Source of the DNA: Brasenia schreberi
Lineage: Eukaryota; Streptophyta; Magnoliopsida; Nymphaeales; Cabombaceae
Length of the DNA: 64,000 bases
Assembly: GCA_036023115.1 (NCBI GenBank)
Contig: JAYKKT010000089.1
Location: 22,736,501-22,800,500, forward strand
Direction of reading: 5' to 3'
Each line of letters opens with the position of its first letter. Within the stretch, counting starts at the first letter, position 1. Shown here piece after piece: positions 11,336 to 23,115 of this stretch. The position numbers and the translations under genes were made by a program. The notes beneath the pieces were generated by a model. The model was not told where the DNA came from. It made no database searches and saw nothing but the letters and a program-made list of their open reading frames with translations.

Positions 11336-11559
11336 CTCCTAGTGGAATGAAGAAAATAACATCCATTTTCTGGTGAAATTGTGTTCTCTTATCTAATTCA
11401 GTTCAGAATTAGTGGTGAGATAGTTTTCTTAGTTCTCTCTTATCAGTTAAACCTGTAGCGAGTGAACATGAATTTCCCATAAACCAACTGTTTGTAAATA
11501 GTGTCTCGGCTCATTCAAAATCGAAAGAAGTTGTTGCTAAATGGGAATGTATCACTCCG

Positions 11560-11790
11560 TTCATTGTCTGGCATCGTATGGGTGCTAAGGTCCACCATAC
11601 AACAAAGAATTCTCCTTCATCTGCGTATTTTTCATCCACCTCTTCAACATCATCGGGGCTAGAGGTTCCTGTTCGTCCTCACTTTCTACATCTTCATGAG
11701 ATCCCATAGAACCATCAACTTCTTGTTTGGTGATGCATTCCCCTTCAGCAATGCATTTACCATTGTGAATGAGCTAAGCTACGGGTGATT
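11560..11790 (-). pseudogene. Chromovirus-like gag acidic linker fragment
   Basis: The minus strand reads ECITKQEVDGSMGSHEDVESEDEQEP, of which the VESEDEQEP part resembles IESEDETELEQEE in the minus-strand element near 22180, where it follows the gag zinc knuckle. It is short and lies next to the inverted-repeat arm, so the parent element is rearranged. Confidence 0.45.
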
Positions 11791-11799
11791 CTTGTTAAC

Positions 11800-12165
11800 T
11801 TGGACAAGGGCCCCAAAACTAGTCATATAGAAATAAATCAAAACACAAGCAACTCTCATGCAACAATTAACTCAAGGTGCAGGTTCCTAGTGTGTTAAAT
11901 GCAGCATTCTATTTTCCCAGCCATTGAGAACACAAAAACTGGTTTTCTAGACTGTTCCCACGTTTCCCATGTTGGACGAATTCTTACTTTAATTACCATA
12001 GAAAACACGATCACAAACTAATTCTACAGTTTGACGGTTTCAACATTTAATGCTTGTGGTGTCTCAAGAGTGAGGTCATTTTTGAGAATTTCTGTAGTGG
12101 GATTGTAAGCACTTCTAGTGGAGATATTCTCATTAACATATTTCTGAACTAATTGGACAAATTGA
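11800..12165 (-). repeat. Right arm of the large inverted repeat
   Basis: On the minus strand this repeats the integrase end and LTR start of the 10960-11335 arm (shared CATGGGAAAC, TGGGAAAATAG and AATTAAAG words). About 465 bases separate the arms. Confidence 0.75.
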
Positions 12166-12714
12166 GAAACTTGTCTTGTCTTGTGCTTACATTACCTTGA
12201 AACGAGATTTCTCATTAAGAAATAGTGAGAAAAATACTAACCAACTTTAAATCTACCACAACAAGGACTATTGATAAGGAGAGGAAGCTAGGAACTCAGC
12301 ACCCAACCTTAAAGGCCCAGATAAGAGAAGAAAAAATTTGTAACTTCCTTTGATGCAATCCAAGCAAGTGCCTTTTCATTCAGAAAATGTTTATTTTTGC
12401 TGAAAAACAGGCCTCCCAGCTAGCCAATCAAATACATATTGTTTTTTGCAGTATAATCATGACTAAACAGTCCACCTCCTACTTAACCAATAGAACAAAA
12501 AGGTGAAAACAGTCTCCCTGGACTCAATATGAATTTTAATGGATCTACTTAGGCATCAAAACAGATCCACTAAATCTGGAATTACTGAGTCCTAGCCCTA
12601 GATCGGGTCATGGGTCCTTCAGCCAATTCTTGTCTCAGGACACAACAACCATTTGAGTGAGATTTATCTTTGATGTTTTCTTCATGCCCAGCTTGTCTCT
12701 GCATGCTCTTGGAT
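12166..12714. other. No gene recognised
   Basis: A non-coding stretch between retroelement fragments, with scattered stops in all frames. No RNA gene, repeat array or element end could be supported. Confidence 0.5.
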
Positions 12715-12865
12715 TCTCATCATACTCTTGAGTTGGTAAGGATTTGTCCTCAAATCCAACTATTGGTGATCTTCAGTTTTCATGCCAAGGTGATCTCCTC
12801 AGTTGTTGCAAAAAGTTCTTGCCACTGTTTGTTACAAAGTTTTCATATCAAGACACTTACATGAA
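12715..12865 (-). repeat. Retroelement segment repeated inverted at 18890-19040
   Basis: The reverse complement shares TTTGTAACAAACAGTGGCAA, the block around GATCACCTTGGCATG, and ACAAATCCTTACCAA with 18925-19035. It is probably part of the same degraded retroelement family. Confidence 0.7.
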
Positions 12866-13130
12866 AGTGTTGGGTGCATTTGTGAGGCCAGATGGCATCA
12901 CTAGCCACTCGTATAACTCAAATTTAGTTTTCAATGTTGTCTTCCACTCATCTCCCTCTCGGATACGAATTTGATGGTATAAACTCTTCAGATCTATCTT
13001 AGAAAACAACTTAGCACCATGTAATTCATCTAGTAAATCATAGTCTAGGTATGGGACACCTGTACTTAATGGTAACTTTATTCAAGGCACCACTATACTT
13101 TGGTGGAACCATCCTTCTTGGGTACAAGTA
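12861..13130 (-). pseudogene. Chromovirus-like reverse transcriptase fragment
   Basis: The minus strand reads [16 protein letters not shown], then IREGDEWKT, then [15 protein letters not shown]. These are the RT motif with the first catalytic Asp (SKIDL) and the PFGLTNAP motif, with F changed to S. The YFDD motif is missing because the sequence ends first. It closely matches the RT in the minus-strand element at 20928-21328. Confidence 0.75.
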
Positions 13131-13174
13131 GAGAAGGAACATTAGGGGGGCACATAGATTCACTAATGTATCCT

Positions 13175-13738
13175 TGCTTACTTGAATCTCATTTTGTTTG
13201 AGAATTAGACGTTGTTGGGTAAGGCGTAGAAATTTGGAAATGCTCTCTTATTCCTTATAAAACCTCCGCTAGAGTAGTGAGTGTTAAGACTCAAATAAAG
13301 GGAAATACAAGAAGCTGAAAATCCTTGTGATCGAAGCTAAAAGGGTTTTCCTCTTTCAAAATCGAATTGAGAAAAACCCCGAACATCGAGCAACATAAGA
13401 CCAGCTCATTGGGTGCAACAAGTCTTCATAAGCCTCCCGAGTCCGACCATTTCATAATTCAAAGTCTCTAAAAAATCATCTTCTAGTATATCATCCATAT
13501 CATTCACTCATATGTGCATGCATGGTCGTCAAATGCATGATCCCAATTAGGACTAGAACCACATTAGGAAAGTCCCCTTTGGCGAAAATTCCCTCTTACC
13601 GAGCATAAGGAAAAAGTTTTTCTCAAAAAACTGGGACAATCCATATTCTTGAGGACGAATCCAAGGAGAAAGCAAAAAGGGGTATTGTCTTCTTTGCCAT
13701 TATCCAAATAAATTTGGATAATGCCAAAGAGGGGCATC
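13175..13738 (+). mobile_element. 3' non-coding internal region of a Tat-like element
   Basis: This stretch aligns with 44181-44747 of the near-complete element: CTTACTTGAATCTCAT, TTGTTTGAGAATTxGACG, ATAAAACCTCCGCTAGA, and the final CAAAGAGGGGCATC directly before the LTR. CAAAGAGGGG is the likely polypurine tract. Upstream of about 13174 the match is lost, so gag and pol of this copy are deleted or displaced. Confidence 0.75.
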
Positions 13739-16700
13739 TGTAAACACCCCAAAATAAAATTATTTTCAAATAAAACACCTGGTTTGCAAAAACCATTTTA
13801 AAACCAATTTTGAACTTTCAAAAACCTCAGAGTTGCAATTTTTTAAACTTTTGTTAGAAATCCTTTCAAATAAAGGCTCTTAAACCTGGGCCAAAAACCC
13901 AAATTTTGTTAAGGAGCCAAAATCAAGCAGGTGGAGCCTTATCGAAAAGCAACTCCAAAAACAGGTCAAAAGGCGAAAGTTCAGCCCAACCTGATGAAAA
14001 CAGGACCGAAAAGCAGAAGAAGCATCCAGACCAAGAGCAGACTTCAGCCCCAAAATGTGAAATGCAAAGCCAAAGCACCAACAAGATATCAGAAATACAA
14101 GCCCAAGCTTGAAATACCAGAAATCAAACAAAACAAAGTTCGGAAGGTGAGAAGACAGTCGGACAAGAAAGCTAGAAAAAACCCAACCCAAAATGAAGCA
14201 CTAAGAAGCCAGGGCCCGTGAAAAACTTTTCATCTCAAAACACCAAGAAGGACTGAAGAAAGTGGAATTTGGATTGGATCTGGACATAAATATCCAGATC
14301 CATACCCAAATAGTGTTTGGATCAGATTTGGATCATAAAAACCAAATCCAAGACCCACTCCCTTGCCTATAAATAGGACCAAGGGGGGTGAAAGTTCACG
14401 TGAACTTGCTTGGGAGAGGCGTGGGGAGTGCATAAAGTAGGAGAGAGAAGAATGGTGGACTTGACTTTTTCAAGTAGGTTAGCCATGAGGGCTTGATCAA
14501 AGGGTTGTAGGTTCGAACCTTGTGTGAACCTAGACCTACCATGGGGCTGCACCAACATGATGGAACGGCGTGGACAAGGGCTGCACACGATGGACTCGGC
14601 TCCAAGAGGTAGGTCTCTAAACCTAACCCTAACCTAGCCACAACCGACCCACTTGGACCTAGCCCACTTACCCCAACCGACTCCACCAAACCTCACCCTA
14701 ACCTAGCCAACTGCCTCACTTCACCCAACCGACTCCACCCACTTGCCCTAAACCGACCTACCCATAACCCCTAAACCGACTCCACTACCTAGCCACTAAA
14801 CCTAACCACACCTAGCCTTGAACCAACCCCTCACCACCGACCTAACCTAGCCTTGAACCAGCTCCTTTTGACCTAGCCTAAACTCTCTAACCGAGTGCAC
14901 CTTACACTCGGTTTGTGCCTAGATTGCACCCTTAGCCCAACCGCCTCAAACCACTCCCCCTACTTAACCTCGACATGACACCCTAGCAGTGCCAGTTGCG
15001 CACCTCTGTCGTATCCTTTTACCCAATCACCCGCGCTCCAGCAGCGCCTTGCCTGCCGCACCTCATCACCATCCTGCACCCCAGCCTATTGCACACCGCA
15101 CCCCTGTCGCGCAGCGCCCTGCCATGTTTCACCTGCGCCATACACCCTGCCAGCCTGCAGCCATACCCCAGCATGGATCCCTGTCCCGCACCCCGCTACA
15201 CTCCAATAGCATCCCCTATCGTGCTGCAACCGACTTGCTACAACCTAGCAGCGCCCTACATTCCGGCCTCACCCTGTTGCGGACCCGCAGCACACCCAAA
15301 CGGTGCCCTTGCCTCACCCAGCCTTCACACCCAACCACACCCGACCTAGGCTTGTCCCAAACGACCTAGCTAGGATTAGACCCACCTTATCCTAAACCTA
15401 GCCAAGACACCTTGGCCAAACCCAGCCCATACTAAGCCCCAAACCTACTTGGTTGCACCCAAGTGAACCACACCCAAGCCTCACGTCGGAACCCATCTAG
15501 AGAGACCTATCTCGTGGTTGCCAAGGAGGACGGACCCGAGCGACTCGAGAGGCAAAACCGACCACTTGTAAGTGTTTATTTACATTATATTTTACATTAC
15601 TCGCTTAAGTTAAATTCATGGAGCGAAGCCTCCCCCCGAAATGTAATATTTATGTTTGATACACAACCACACACGTGCACTTGAGCCTTCTCGCTCTTAA
15701 CTGCACACAAAGGACACCCACGTGCACTTGAGCCTTTTCGCTCTTATATTGCACACGATTGCACACACATTGAGCCTTTCCGCTCTTAAGCTAAAGTATA
15801 TATTTCAATTCGGGTATTTACTATTTCAATTCGGGTATTTACTTTAGTGAAAGCTATGTGAGTTGCAATTTAATTTCGGGTGGATTTACATTCAAGTCGT
15901 GTGAGTTGTCATTTAAATTTCACACTTACACACACGTGTATGGAGCCTTTCTGTTCTTAAGCTAAAGTATATATTTCAATTTGGGTATTTACTTTAGTGA
16001 AAGTCGTGTGAGTTGTCATTTAAATTTCACACTTACACACGTGCATTGAGCCTTTCCGCTCTTAAGCTAAAGTATATATTTCAATTTGGGTATTTACTTT
16101 AGTGAAAGTTGTGTGAGTTGTCATTTCAATTTCACACGAGAAGCACACACAAGCACTCGAGCCTTTCCGCTCTTTACACTCACACACATTGAGCCTTTTC
16201 GCTCTTAGGATACAACATATTTATATATTTTCAAGTTGTGTGAGTTTACTTCAAGTCAAGTTGCATTTCCCTTTGTGTGGATTTACATTCAAGTCGCGTG
16301 AGTTGCTTTACATTTCGGGTATTTACATTTGTGAAAGTTGCATGAGTTGCACTTCAATTTCGGGTATTTACATTAGTGAAAGTTGTGTGAGTTGCCCTTT
16401 CAATTCGAGCCTATCTCACATCATCATTTCAAAAACCTGAAAAGATTTTGCATCCTTGCATTCGTTCGCTTTCAAAGAAACCCTAAATCCAAGCTCAAAC
16501 CACATTGAAAATAGGCCACATGTTCACACACATATCAGGCCTAAATAGCTAAAAAAACTCCAAAGACTTAGGCTCGTCAAAAAAGTCGTAATAAAACTTG
16601 CAAACAAGGCATATATCGAATTCCTAAAACACCGACATTTCAAAGTTTTGTAAAAACGAAGTTTCTAAGCATTTAAATTGACCCTTAAGCATCGGTTCAA

Positions 16701-16873
16701 GAAGGTTTAAACGAAAAGATCTCACTTCCCCACAATCGCCAGAAAAGTCAGAATATTTTAAAAAACCTTCGCTAGTTTGAGTAAGCTAGCTGGCACGCTC
16801 GCAGAAATGACTTAGGTGCGAAAATGTTCATTTCCGATCTCAAAAACCAGGCGTGAAAATTTCCATGCCTACA
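13739..16873 (+). mobile_element. 3' LTR of a second Tat-like element
   Basis: The LTR starts TGTAAACACCCC right after the polypurine tract and ends ATGCCTACA at 16873. U3 carries GGATCTGGA/ATCCAGATCC words (about 14272-14350) and a TATA box CCTATAAATAG (14366-14376). A CCTAACC-rich tract follows (about 14620-14960), then a proline-coding C-rich stretch without a gene (14990-15370), GAGCCTTTCCGCTC hairpin repeats (15690-16200) and U5. It is about 3.1 kb, close to the 3.36- and 3.35-kb LTRs of the element at 33420-48099, but diverged. Confidence 0.8.
15685..16202 (+). repeat. Hairpin-forming leader repeats in the 13739 LTR
   Basis: GAGCCTTCTCGCTC, GAGCCTTTTCGCTC and GAGCCTTTCCGCTC occur about eight times, commonly preceded by CACACATT or CACGTGCACTT, and interleaved with TTTCAATTxGGGTATTTACTTTAGTGAAAG blocks. 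They correspond to the leader repeats in the other Tat-like LTRs. Confidence 0.8.
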
Positions 16874-16992
16874 AAGGCATAATAAGGAGAATGCTCATTG
16901 AATGAGCAATTCAATAATAGATCTCGGATCTAATTGATATTGAGGACATAATCTATAGCTTGGTTCTCGTTTTGTACATATCTAGGAGTTAT

Positions 16993-17384
16993 TGTAATGT
17001 TGAGGACATAATCAATTCAAGTCGAACCCCGGGACTAGTAACACAATCTAAGTCCAGGACAAGTCAAGCAAAGATGGATCCAACAAAGGAAGATTTCATA
17101 AATGGTAGTCCAAATCAGTACCTGCTGATTACTATGCTCATTAATGAAACGATTAAATCAGACTCTCCCTTAGCTTGCAGGATAACTATGTAGTGTTAGT
17201 TTGTAGGTGTTATTTTCAACTTGTTTTAATGCTTGACATTACTGCTCTATAATATCTCTTTAAGCCATTGGAATGAAACAAATTGCAGTTCTGTTTGGAG
17301 GTATTTTGCTGTGTGAAGTATCTTTCTTCTCCTTATCTCATCTAAACTCGTCTAGCTTGGGTCTAGCGGCGATTATCAGGTTCA
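16993..17384 (+). mobile_element. Left LTR of a short Ty3-type element
   Basis: About 392 bases from TGTAATGTTGAGGACATAAT to TTCA that recur, with scattered differences, at 19143-19547. Downstream, at about 17424, is TGGTGCTTTCATTGAGA, a plausible primer-binding site, although it is 39 bases from the proposed LTR end. Ends are set by the limits of similarity. Confidence 0.6.
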
Positions 17385-17759
17385 GGTTCTAAAACGCCTA
17401 ATCACCATTTGGTACTTATCATTTGGTGCTTTCATTGAGATAGAGAGGATTCACAACACCAGGTAACCAATTTTCATTGTACCTTCTCTAACCTATCTCA
17501 TCCATCTCTTATTTCTCTTTCATTACCATTATCACTCTACCGACGTCTCTTGCAACTCATTACCATTCTCTTGCCTCTTTCACGTGCACCCAACCCTCGC
17601 TATGTTTTTATTCATTACTCTTTGTTCTTTCATTTCCTATAAGCCCAGTCCTTTCCTCCTTATCACCCCTGCACTTACCATCCTATAGCTCTTTTTCTTT
17701 CATTACTAACGCCACACCTAGTTGAATGTCATACTTCGCTCCAAGGTCCTCACCGTCGT

Positions 17760-18228
17760 TGGACAAAACCCAAACAGTCTTGCCCTGGGGATGTCAATAG
17801 AATGGCAAGTAGAAGGGCTCTAGTCAACAATAGCCTCATCATGCTCAACAAGGACGGAATGTTGGTCACTGAAACTGTTTGGCACCTGCTGCAGTATCGA
17901 GAATGAATTGATTATGTAGGATCATCCTCATCCTTACATTAATTGGTTAAACAATGAAGAGAGGTTTGACATCACCAAGCAGGTTAGCATTCCCTTCTCT
18001 ATTGAGAAAAACTATCGAGATGAAGTACTATGTAATGTTTTTCCCATAGAAGTGGTCACTTACTACTCGGGTGGCCATGGCAGTTCGACCAGAGGACCAC
18101 CTATGATGGGTTTCACAATACCTATTCTTTCGTAAAAGATAAAAAGAAAATCACTCTCATATCACTCAGTCTAGAGCAAAACAAAAAGGAGCCCGAGAAC
18201 ACTAGTCATAATTTTAAGCCAAATCCTA
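17760..18228 (+). pseudogene. Ty3 protease-to-RT interdomain fragment
   Basis: Around 17928-18130 the plus strand reads HPHPYINWLN, then ITKQVSIPFSIEKNYRDEVL, then GGHGSSTR. These match the plant Ty3 segment between protease and RT (HP.PY..QWLN ... VTKQ...PFSIG..Y.DEV.CDV.P ... LLLGRPWQFDR). The LGRPWQ motif is broken and frameshifts are present. Neither gag nor RT follows, so the element is internally deleted. Confidence 0.65.
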
Positions 18229-18702
18229 TTGTTCTTGAGAAAGAAAAGGATGATCTCATTTTCCTCAGTCTGGAACAAAATTTCAGGCACACCAGAAGAG
18301 AGTCAATCTTTTTGCTTCAATCTAAGTGACGAAATTGCTGCATTGGATCCAGCAAATGACAAACTAGAGGCTATCGCTGATCCTAAAACTAGTGATGCTC
18401 TCTTTAAGGAGTTGGATTCAAACCTGACCCTCAGAATTCAGCCTCTTGTTTCCAAGTATCTAAGATTAAAGCTCAAGAATCGTGTTGTTATCGAGTTTTG
18501 CTTGTTGTATGTGGTAAATGATATATTTGAAGTACACAATGCAACTCTTTGTCCGCAACTCAAGATGGTTATCCCTGACCTTAATCAAGAAGGTAATTCC
18601 ACGACAGAGTTGGCCACAAAGATATCATCACTGTTTTGCAGGATCCGATATACTCAATTATACTATTTTGTGTCTCTACACTTGATATTGTTGCAGGCCT
18701 AA
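18229..18702 (+). CDS. Unrecognised ORF, about 150 codons, inside a short LTR element
   Basis: An open frame directly downstream of the protease fragment. The start at 18229 is a TTG; the first true ATG is 18250 (MISFSSVWNK). The product is a soluble-looking, acidic/leucine-rich protein with DPANDKLEAIADPKTSDALF and no motif I recognise; it ends in a hydrophobic patch (YYFVSLHLILLQA). It lies where a Ty3 element would have the N-terminal extension of RT or a rearranged pol segment. It is most likely degraded retroelement coding, but this is not shown. Confidence 0.3.
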   Translation: MFLRKKRMISFSSVWNKISGTPEESQSFCFNLSDEIAALDPANDKLEAIADPKTSDALFKELDSNLTLRIQPLVSKYLRLKLKNRVVIEFCLLYVVNDIFEVHNATLCPQLKMVIPDLNQEGNSTTELATKISSLFCRIRYTQLYYFVSLHLILLQA

Positions 18703-18889
18703 TGAATCCATTTAGTGAATGTGTGGAAGTTTTATCATCATAAAGGAAATTGAAGCTCCATGAGCAGCCCCACCATTTTTCAGTACATAGTTCCTAGAGT
18801 AGAATAATTTTACTTCTTTAGTCATAGTTTCCTCTAGTCTAGCATAGTGGGCATTGGTTTATGTTGTATCTTTTGGTAGTTAAGTGTAG

Positions 18890-19040
18890 TACGTCTTGAG
18901 TCATGTAAGTATATTGGTAGGAAAATTTTGTAACAAACAGTGGCAAGCTCTTTGCAAGCAACTGATCGAAGATCACCTTGGCATGGAAACTGACGAACAC
19001 CAACTACAGGATTTGATGACAAATCCTTACCAACCCCGGG
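18890..19040 (+). repeat. Retroelement segment repeated inverted at 12715-12865
   Basis: See the match described at 12715-12865. It lies about 100 bases before the right LTR of the short element. Confidence 0.7.
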
Positions 19041-19142
19041 AGTATGATGCAGACATAAGGCTAAAAAAAATAGAAAATTGGGAAATGCTCCAGAATCAAG
19101 CTTTATTCAGCTCACATCTCATGAACAAGATGTATAGAATTA

Positions 19143-19547
19143 TTGTAACGTTGAGGACATAATCCATCCAAGTCGATCCCTGGGACTAGTAACACAATCT
19201 AAGTCCAGGACAAGTCATGCAGTTGTAGATCCAACCCAAGAAGATTTTATAAATGGTCCTCCAAACCAGTATCAGTTGATTACTATGCTCATTAATGAGT
19301 TGGTTGACCATTAAATCAGGCTTTCCCTAAGCTTATAGGATAATGATATTGTGTTAGTTCTTAGGTGTTATTTTCAACTTGTTTTAATGCCTGTCATTAC
19401 TGCTCTGTAATCTCTATTTAAGTCATTGGAATTAAACGAATTGCAGTTCAGTTTGAAGGGCATTTTGTGGTGTAGAAGTAAGTATCTCTCTTCTCCTTAT
19501 CTCATCTAAACTCATCTAGCTTGGGTTTAATGGCGATTGTAGGTTCA
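19143..19547 (+). mobile_element. Right LTR of the short Ty3-type element
   Basis: It repeats 16993-17384: GGACTAGTAACACAATCTAA, AGTCCAGGACAAGTCA, TTATTTTCAACTTGTTTTAA, TCATCTAAACTC and CTAGCTTGGGT. No target-site duplication was seen at the proposed ends. Confidence 0.6.
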
Positions 19548-19989
19548 TTGTCCTTATCAGTTACGACTGTGGCAGAGAATTCCTGGAAAGCTAGAAACCA
19601 TTGCAACCATAATGCCAAACTATGGTTTTGTTAGCATCAATTTTGTTCCTTAGACTCTTATAGTTCACACCTCAATCTCAGCATTTCAAAGTCTTTAAAC
19701 TAATCATCTACAGACATCTCTCTTGCCTATAATACTCTGACACAAATCTTTTGTTCATTAATCTTTTCATAAGTCTCCAGCTTCTAACCTCTTCTTCATT
19801 GTCCCGCTGCCACTGATCTTTTGTGCTCTCCCACTATAAATCTTATCTGACCTAACCGAAAGATACTCCTCAGGGACAAGAAGGGAAGGCATCTTAGTCG
19901 ATATTGCCACCGTTATTTTTGTTTAATGCATCAAAATATTTTCCAACAAGTACAATGATGATTTTTTACAAGAGATCTCAATGAAAGTA
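19548..19989. other. No gene recognised
   Basis: A short spacer between the right LTR of the short element and the minus-strand chromovirus relic; it may hold that relic's downstream end. No LTR boundary could be fixed. Confidence 0.4.
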
Positions 19990-22780
19990 CCAAATGTTGT
20001 GCTTGCTTCACTATTGACAACCTCTGTTTGCCCATCCGTTTGAAGGTGGCAAACAATGCTGAACTTGAACATTGTTCCCAATCTATTCCATAATATCCTC
20101 CAGAAGTGACTGAGAAACTTGGAATCTCGATCGGATACGATGGAGCGAGGATCCCATGCCGCCTCATAATTCCCTGAAAGAATAACTCTGCAATGTGTGA
20201 AGCATAGTTTGTTTTATGACAGGAGTTAAAATGATCCATGCGTGAAAAACGATCGACAATAACAAAAACAAAATCCTTCCCTCACTGGGTGTGGGGTAAA
20301 CCAAGAACAAAATCCATGCTAAGTGCTTCTGAAGGATGATTTGGGAGTGGTAGAGGCCGATATAACCCCTGGTTACCTTGTTCAGTACTCTACGACTCAA
20401 CTTTCCTTGGGTCAGCAAATGTCTAAGAGATGCGTGATCAGTGTGTATTACAAATTCCTTTGGAAGGAGGTAGTGTTGCCAAAGCTGGATGGCACAAATG
20501 AAGGCATACATACTACTCCTTGTTATATGTTGAATAGTTAAAAGTGGCTCCTTTCAACTTTTCACTAACAAATGCAATAGGTCGGATTTGTTGCTTCAGA
20601 TGTATGCAAGTGTTGTTTAGGCTACACTAGATGCCTCACACTCAACCTCAAATGCTTTGTTAAAATCTAATACCGCTAGAAATGATGGAGAGCTCTATTT
20701 TCTTTTAATATATTTGAATCTTTCTTGGGCTAAAGGCGTCCAACAAAGTTGTTCCTTTTTCATGCAATTCATGATGGCTGACATGATAATGCTAAAATTT
20801 TTGATAAAACGCCGATAAAAGGATGAGAGTCCATGGAAACTTCTGATCTCGTTGAGCTTTATAGGAACTGACCAATCTATAATAGCCTTTACCTTCTCTT
20901 CGTCCACTTTGATGTCGTACTGGGACACTACGTACCCAAGTGTTGTTCTCTTAATTTGGAGAAGACTAAACACAAGTGTTGTTCATAGTCATGTATAGTC
21001 CTGCTATAGACTAGAATATCGTCAAAATAGATAACAACAAATTTCCCAATGTAATCGCGCAAAACCTTATTCATAAGTCTCATGAAAGTGCTCGGGGCAT
21101 TTGTTAATCCAAATGGCATAACTAGCCATTCATATAGTCGTTCCTGGTTTTGAAAGCCGTCTTCCATTCGTCTCCCTCCTTCATCCTGTTTTGGTGGTAT
21201 CCGCTTCTCAAATCAATTTTGGAGAACAATAGGGCTCCATGCAGCTCATCCAACAAATCATTTAACGGGGGTATTTGGTACTTGTATTTAATAGTAAATT
21301 TGTTAACAACTCTGATGTCAATACACATTCTGATAGTTTCATCTATTTTTTGGTTCCATTAATGCAGGACCACTCAGGGACTTAAGGATTCTCTGATGTA
21401 ACACTTGTTCATCAATTCGTCAATTTGCCTTTGAAACTCCTTAGTTTGTTTTGGATTGCTCTTGTAGGCTGGCCTCAAATAGGTTGGGAAGTAAAGCTCT
21501 GGCCATGAAATCAATTTGATGCTCAATGCCTCGAATGGATGGTAGACCAGAAGGTCTCCAGGAAAGATATCCTAGAATTCTTGTGATAGTTATGTCCGAA
21601 TTCTGAGAAGTCTGAGAGTGATGGACTTGGGGTTTCTTTTAGGTAGAGAACAAATAAAGGGTGATACTTAGTTATAGAGTTTAGGACTAAATTTTAGGAA
21701 GGATATCTAGAATTCTTGTGGTAGGTCTTCTCATCCTTAGTGAAACTATGAAAGACTCGTCTATCGAACTTCCAGGGATGTCCTAGTAACAGGTTGTTGG
21801 CTTTCATGAGGATGATATCACATAGAATAGTATCCTGATAATTTTTTCCAATAGAGAAGAGGATTTCTACATATTGAGTTACTTGGAGCTCTCGGTGTTA
21901 TTCAACCACTGAAGTTGGTATGACCTGGGATGTGTTATAGGGTTCCATTGCAGCTTGTTTACCAACTCTGTAGAGGCAACATTAGTACAACTTCCACCAT
22001 CTATAGTGAGAGAGCATACCTTTCCTTTGATTGTAAAACGAGTGTGGAAGATCACGTCCCTTTAATCAAGTTCTGGAGGTGGCTAAGCACTAAGCATTCT
22101 ATGGATCACTAATAGTTCTCCTAAATCTTCATGTTCATTATAAGAATCCTCTCTTCTTCTTGCTCAAGTTCTGTCTCATCTTCACTCTCAATATTGTCAA
22201 ATGCACCCTTTAAGATGATGTTTTTTATAGGAAATTGAGAGGTGATATGGGCCTCACCCAAATACTTAAAGCACTTAATATCTTTGGAACGAGCAGTAGA
22301 AGAGCCGTCAGCAACAGATTTCCTAAGCAGAGTTGTTCTTTGCACTAGACAATTTCTGCAATCTTTCCACTTTAATTGACAGTTTTATGACATCTTCCAA
22401 GTAAACAAACGGTTGTAATTCAACAGCATTTGCAATTTAAGTCCTGCAAGAAAACGAGCTATAGTTTGTTCTTCTGGCTCTGGTACATAGTATCGAATCA
22501 TTAAAGTCTCAAATTCTTTTATATAATCTTCAACATTCATTCCTCCCTAACGCAGACTTTGAAGTTTGAGATATAATTCTTGTTTGTAATTTTCTGGCAC
22601 AAATTGATTAGCAATTAGAAGTTTCATCAACCTCCAACTTTGAATTTTTTTCTCCTGTTGAGATATGCGATGATGATCCACGTGATGGTGAGTTACACAA
22701 GGAAACTTATGTATGTCGGGTTTGTTGAAGCAATCCGCCATGAATTCATGATAAGAATCATGCCAACAACTTGCCACTAA
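19990..22780 (-). pseudogene. Decayed chromovirus-like gag-pol
   Basis: Read leftward: gag (about 22780-22400; WRLMKLLIANQFVPENYKQE), a degenerate zinc knuckle (CFKYLGEAH, about 22270), the acidic linker IESEDETELEQEE, protease (LTIDGGSCTNVAS, about 22000), RT ([11 protein letters not shown] about 21210; PFGLTNAP about 21105; catalytic YFDD about 21028), connection (RRFIKNFS, about 20800), RNase H ([12 protein letters not shown], about 20440) and integrase core pieces (about 20290-20000). Order and motifs identify a Ty3 element of the chromovirus type. Stops and frameshifts occur throughout, so only short open pieces remain. Confidence 0.85.
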
Positions 22781-23115
22781 GCCTCACACAATACTTAGAT
22801 AAGAGAAACAAGGGACAAGAAGGTCTTAGGAAGGAACCTTACTTGAAACTTGCAGAACTTCTATTAACTTGAAAATGGCTAAACAAGATGCTCTCCAACA
22901 CCTGCCCAAAGGGGGTATTTATAGGGTTGGTCATGCCTTATTGGACTTGCCTTGAACAAGAAAACCTGGTCCTGGGAGATTTGAAAAGTTTCCAATGACC
23001 ACCAGCTATGGTTTCCTTTCTACAAACTTACTAAATACATTCCTCATACTAGAAATAATAAAGGAAATACTTACCAACAACATGGGTCTTATTATAGGCA
23101 AGAAATAAAAAAAAT
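22781..23115 (-). other. Possible 5' LTR/leader of the minus-strand chromovirus relic
   Basis: It lies just upstream of gag on the minus strand and has a minus-strand TATA-like box (reverse of GGGTATTTATAGGG at about 22913-22926). No paired LTR was found near 19500-19990, so this is positional inference. Confidence 0.35.

Noticed and set aside
14480..14560. tRNA-like segment in an LTR (GGTTCGAACC B-box-like word with a weak A-box-like TAGCCATGAGGG 35 bases upstream)
   Set aside because: No cloverleaf could be drawn with a paired acceptor stem, and the corresponding parts of the related LTRs lack it. A chance or SINE remnant is possible but unsupported.
14989..15369. Overlapping open frames of 117-126 codons, Pro/Thr/His-rich
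   Set aside because: They arise from the C-rich LTR tract; the frames are not kept in the related LTRs and start nowhere plausible.
15685..16202. Regularly spaced short repeats resembling a CRISPR array
   Set aside because: Spacing is irregular, spacers are themselves repeats, the motif lies inside plant LTRs and no cas genes exist.
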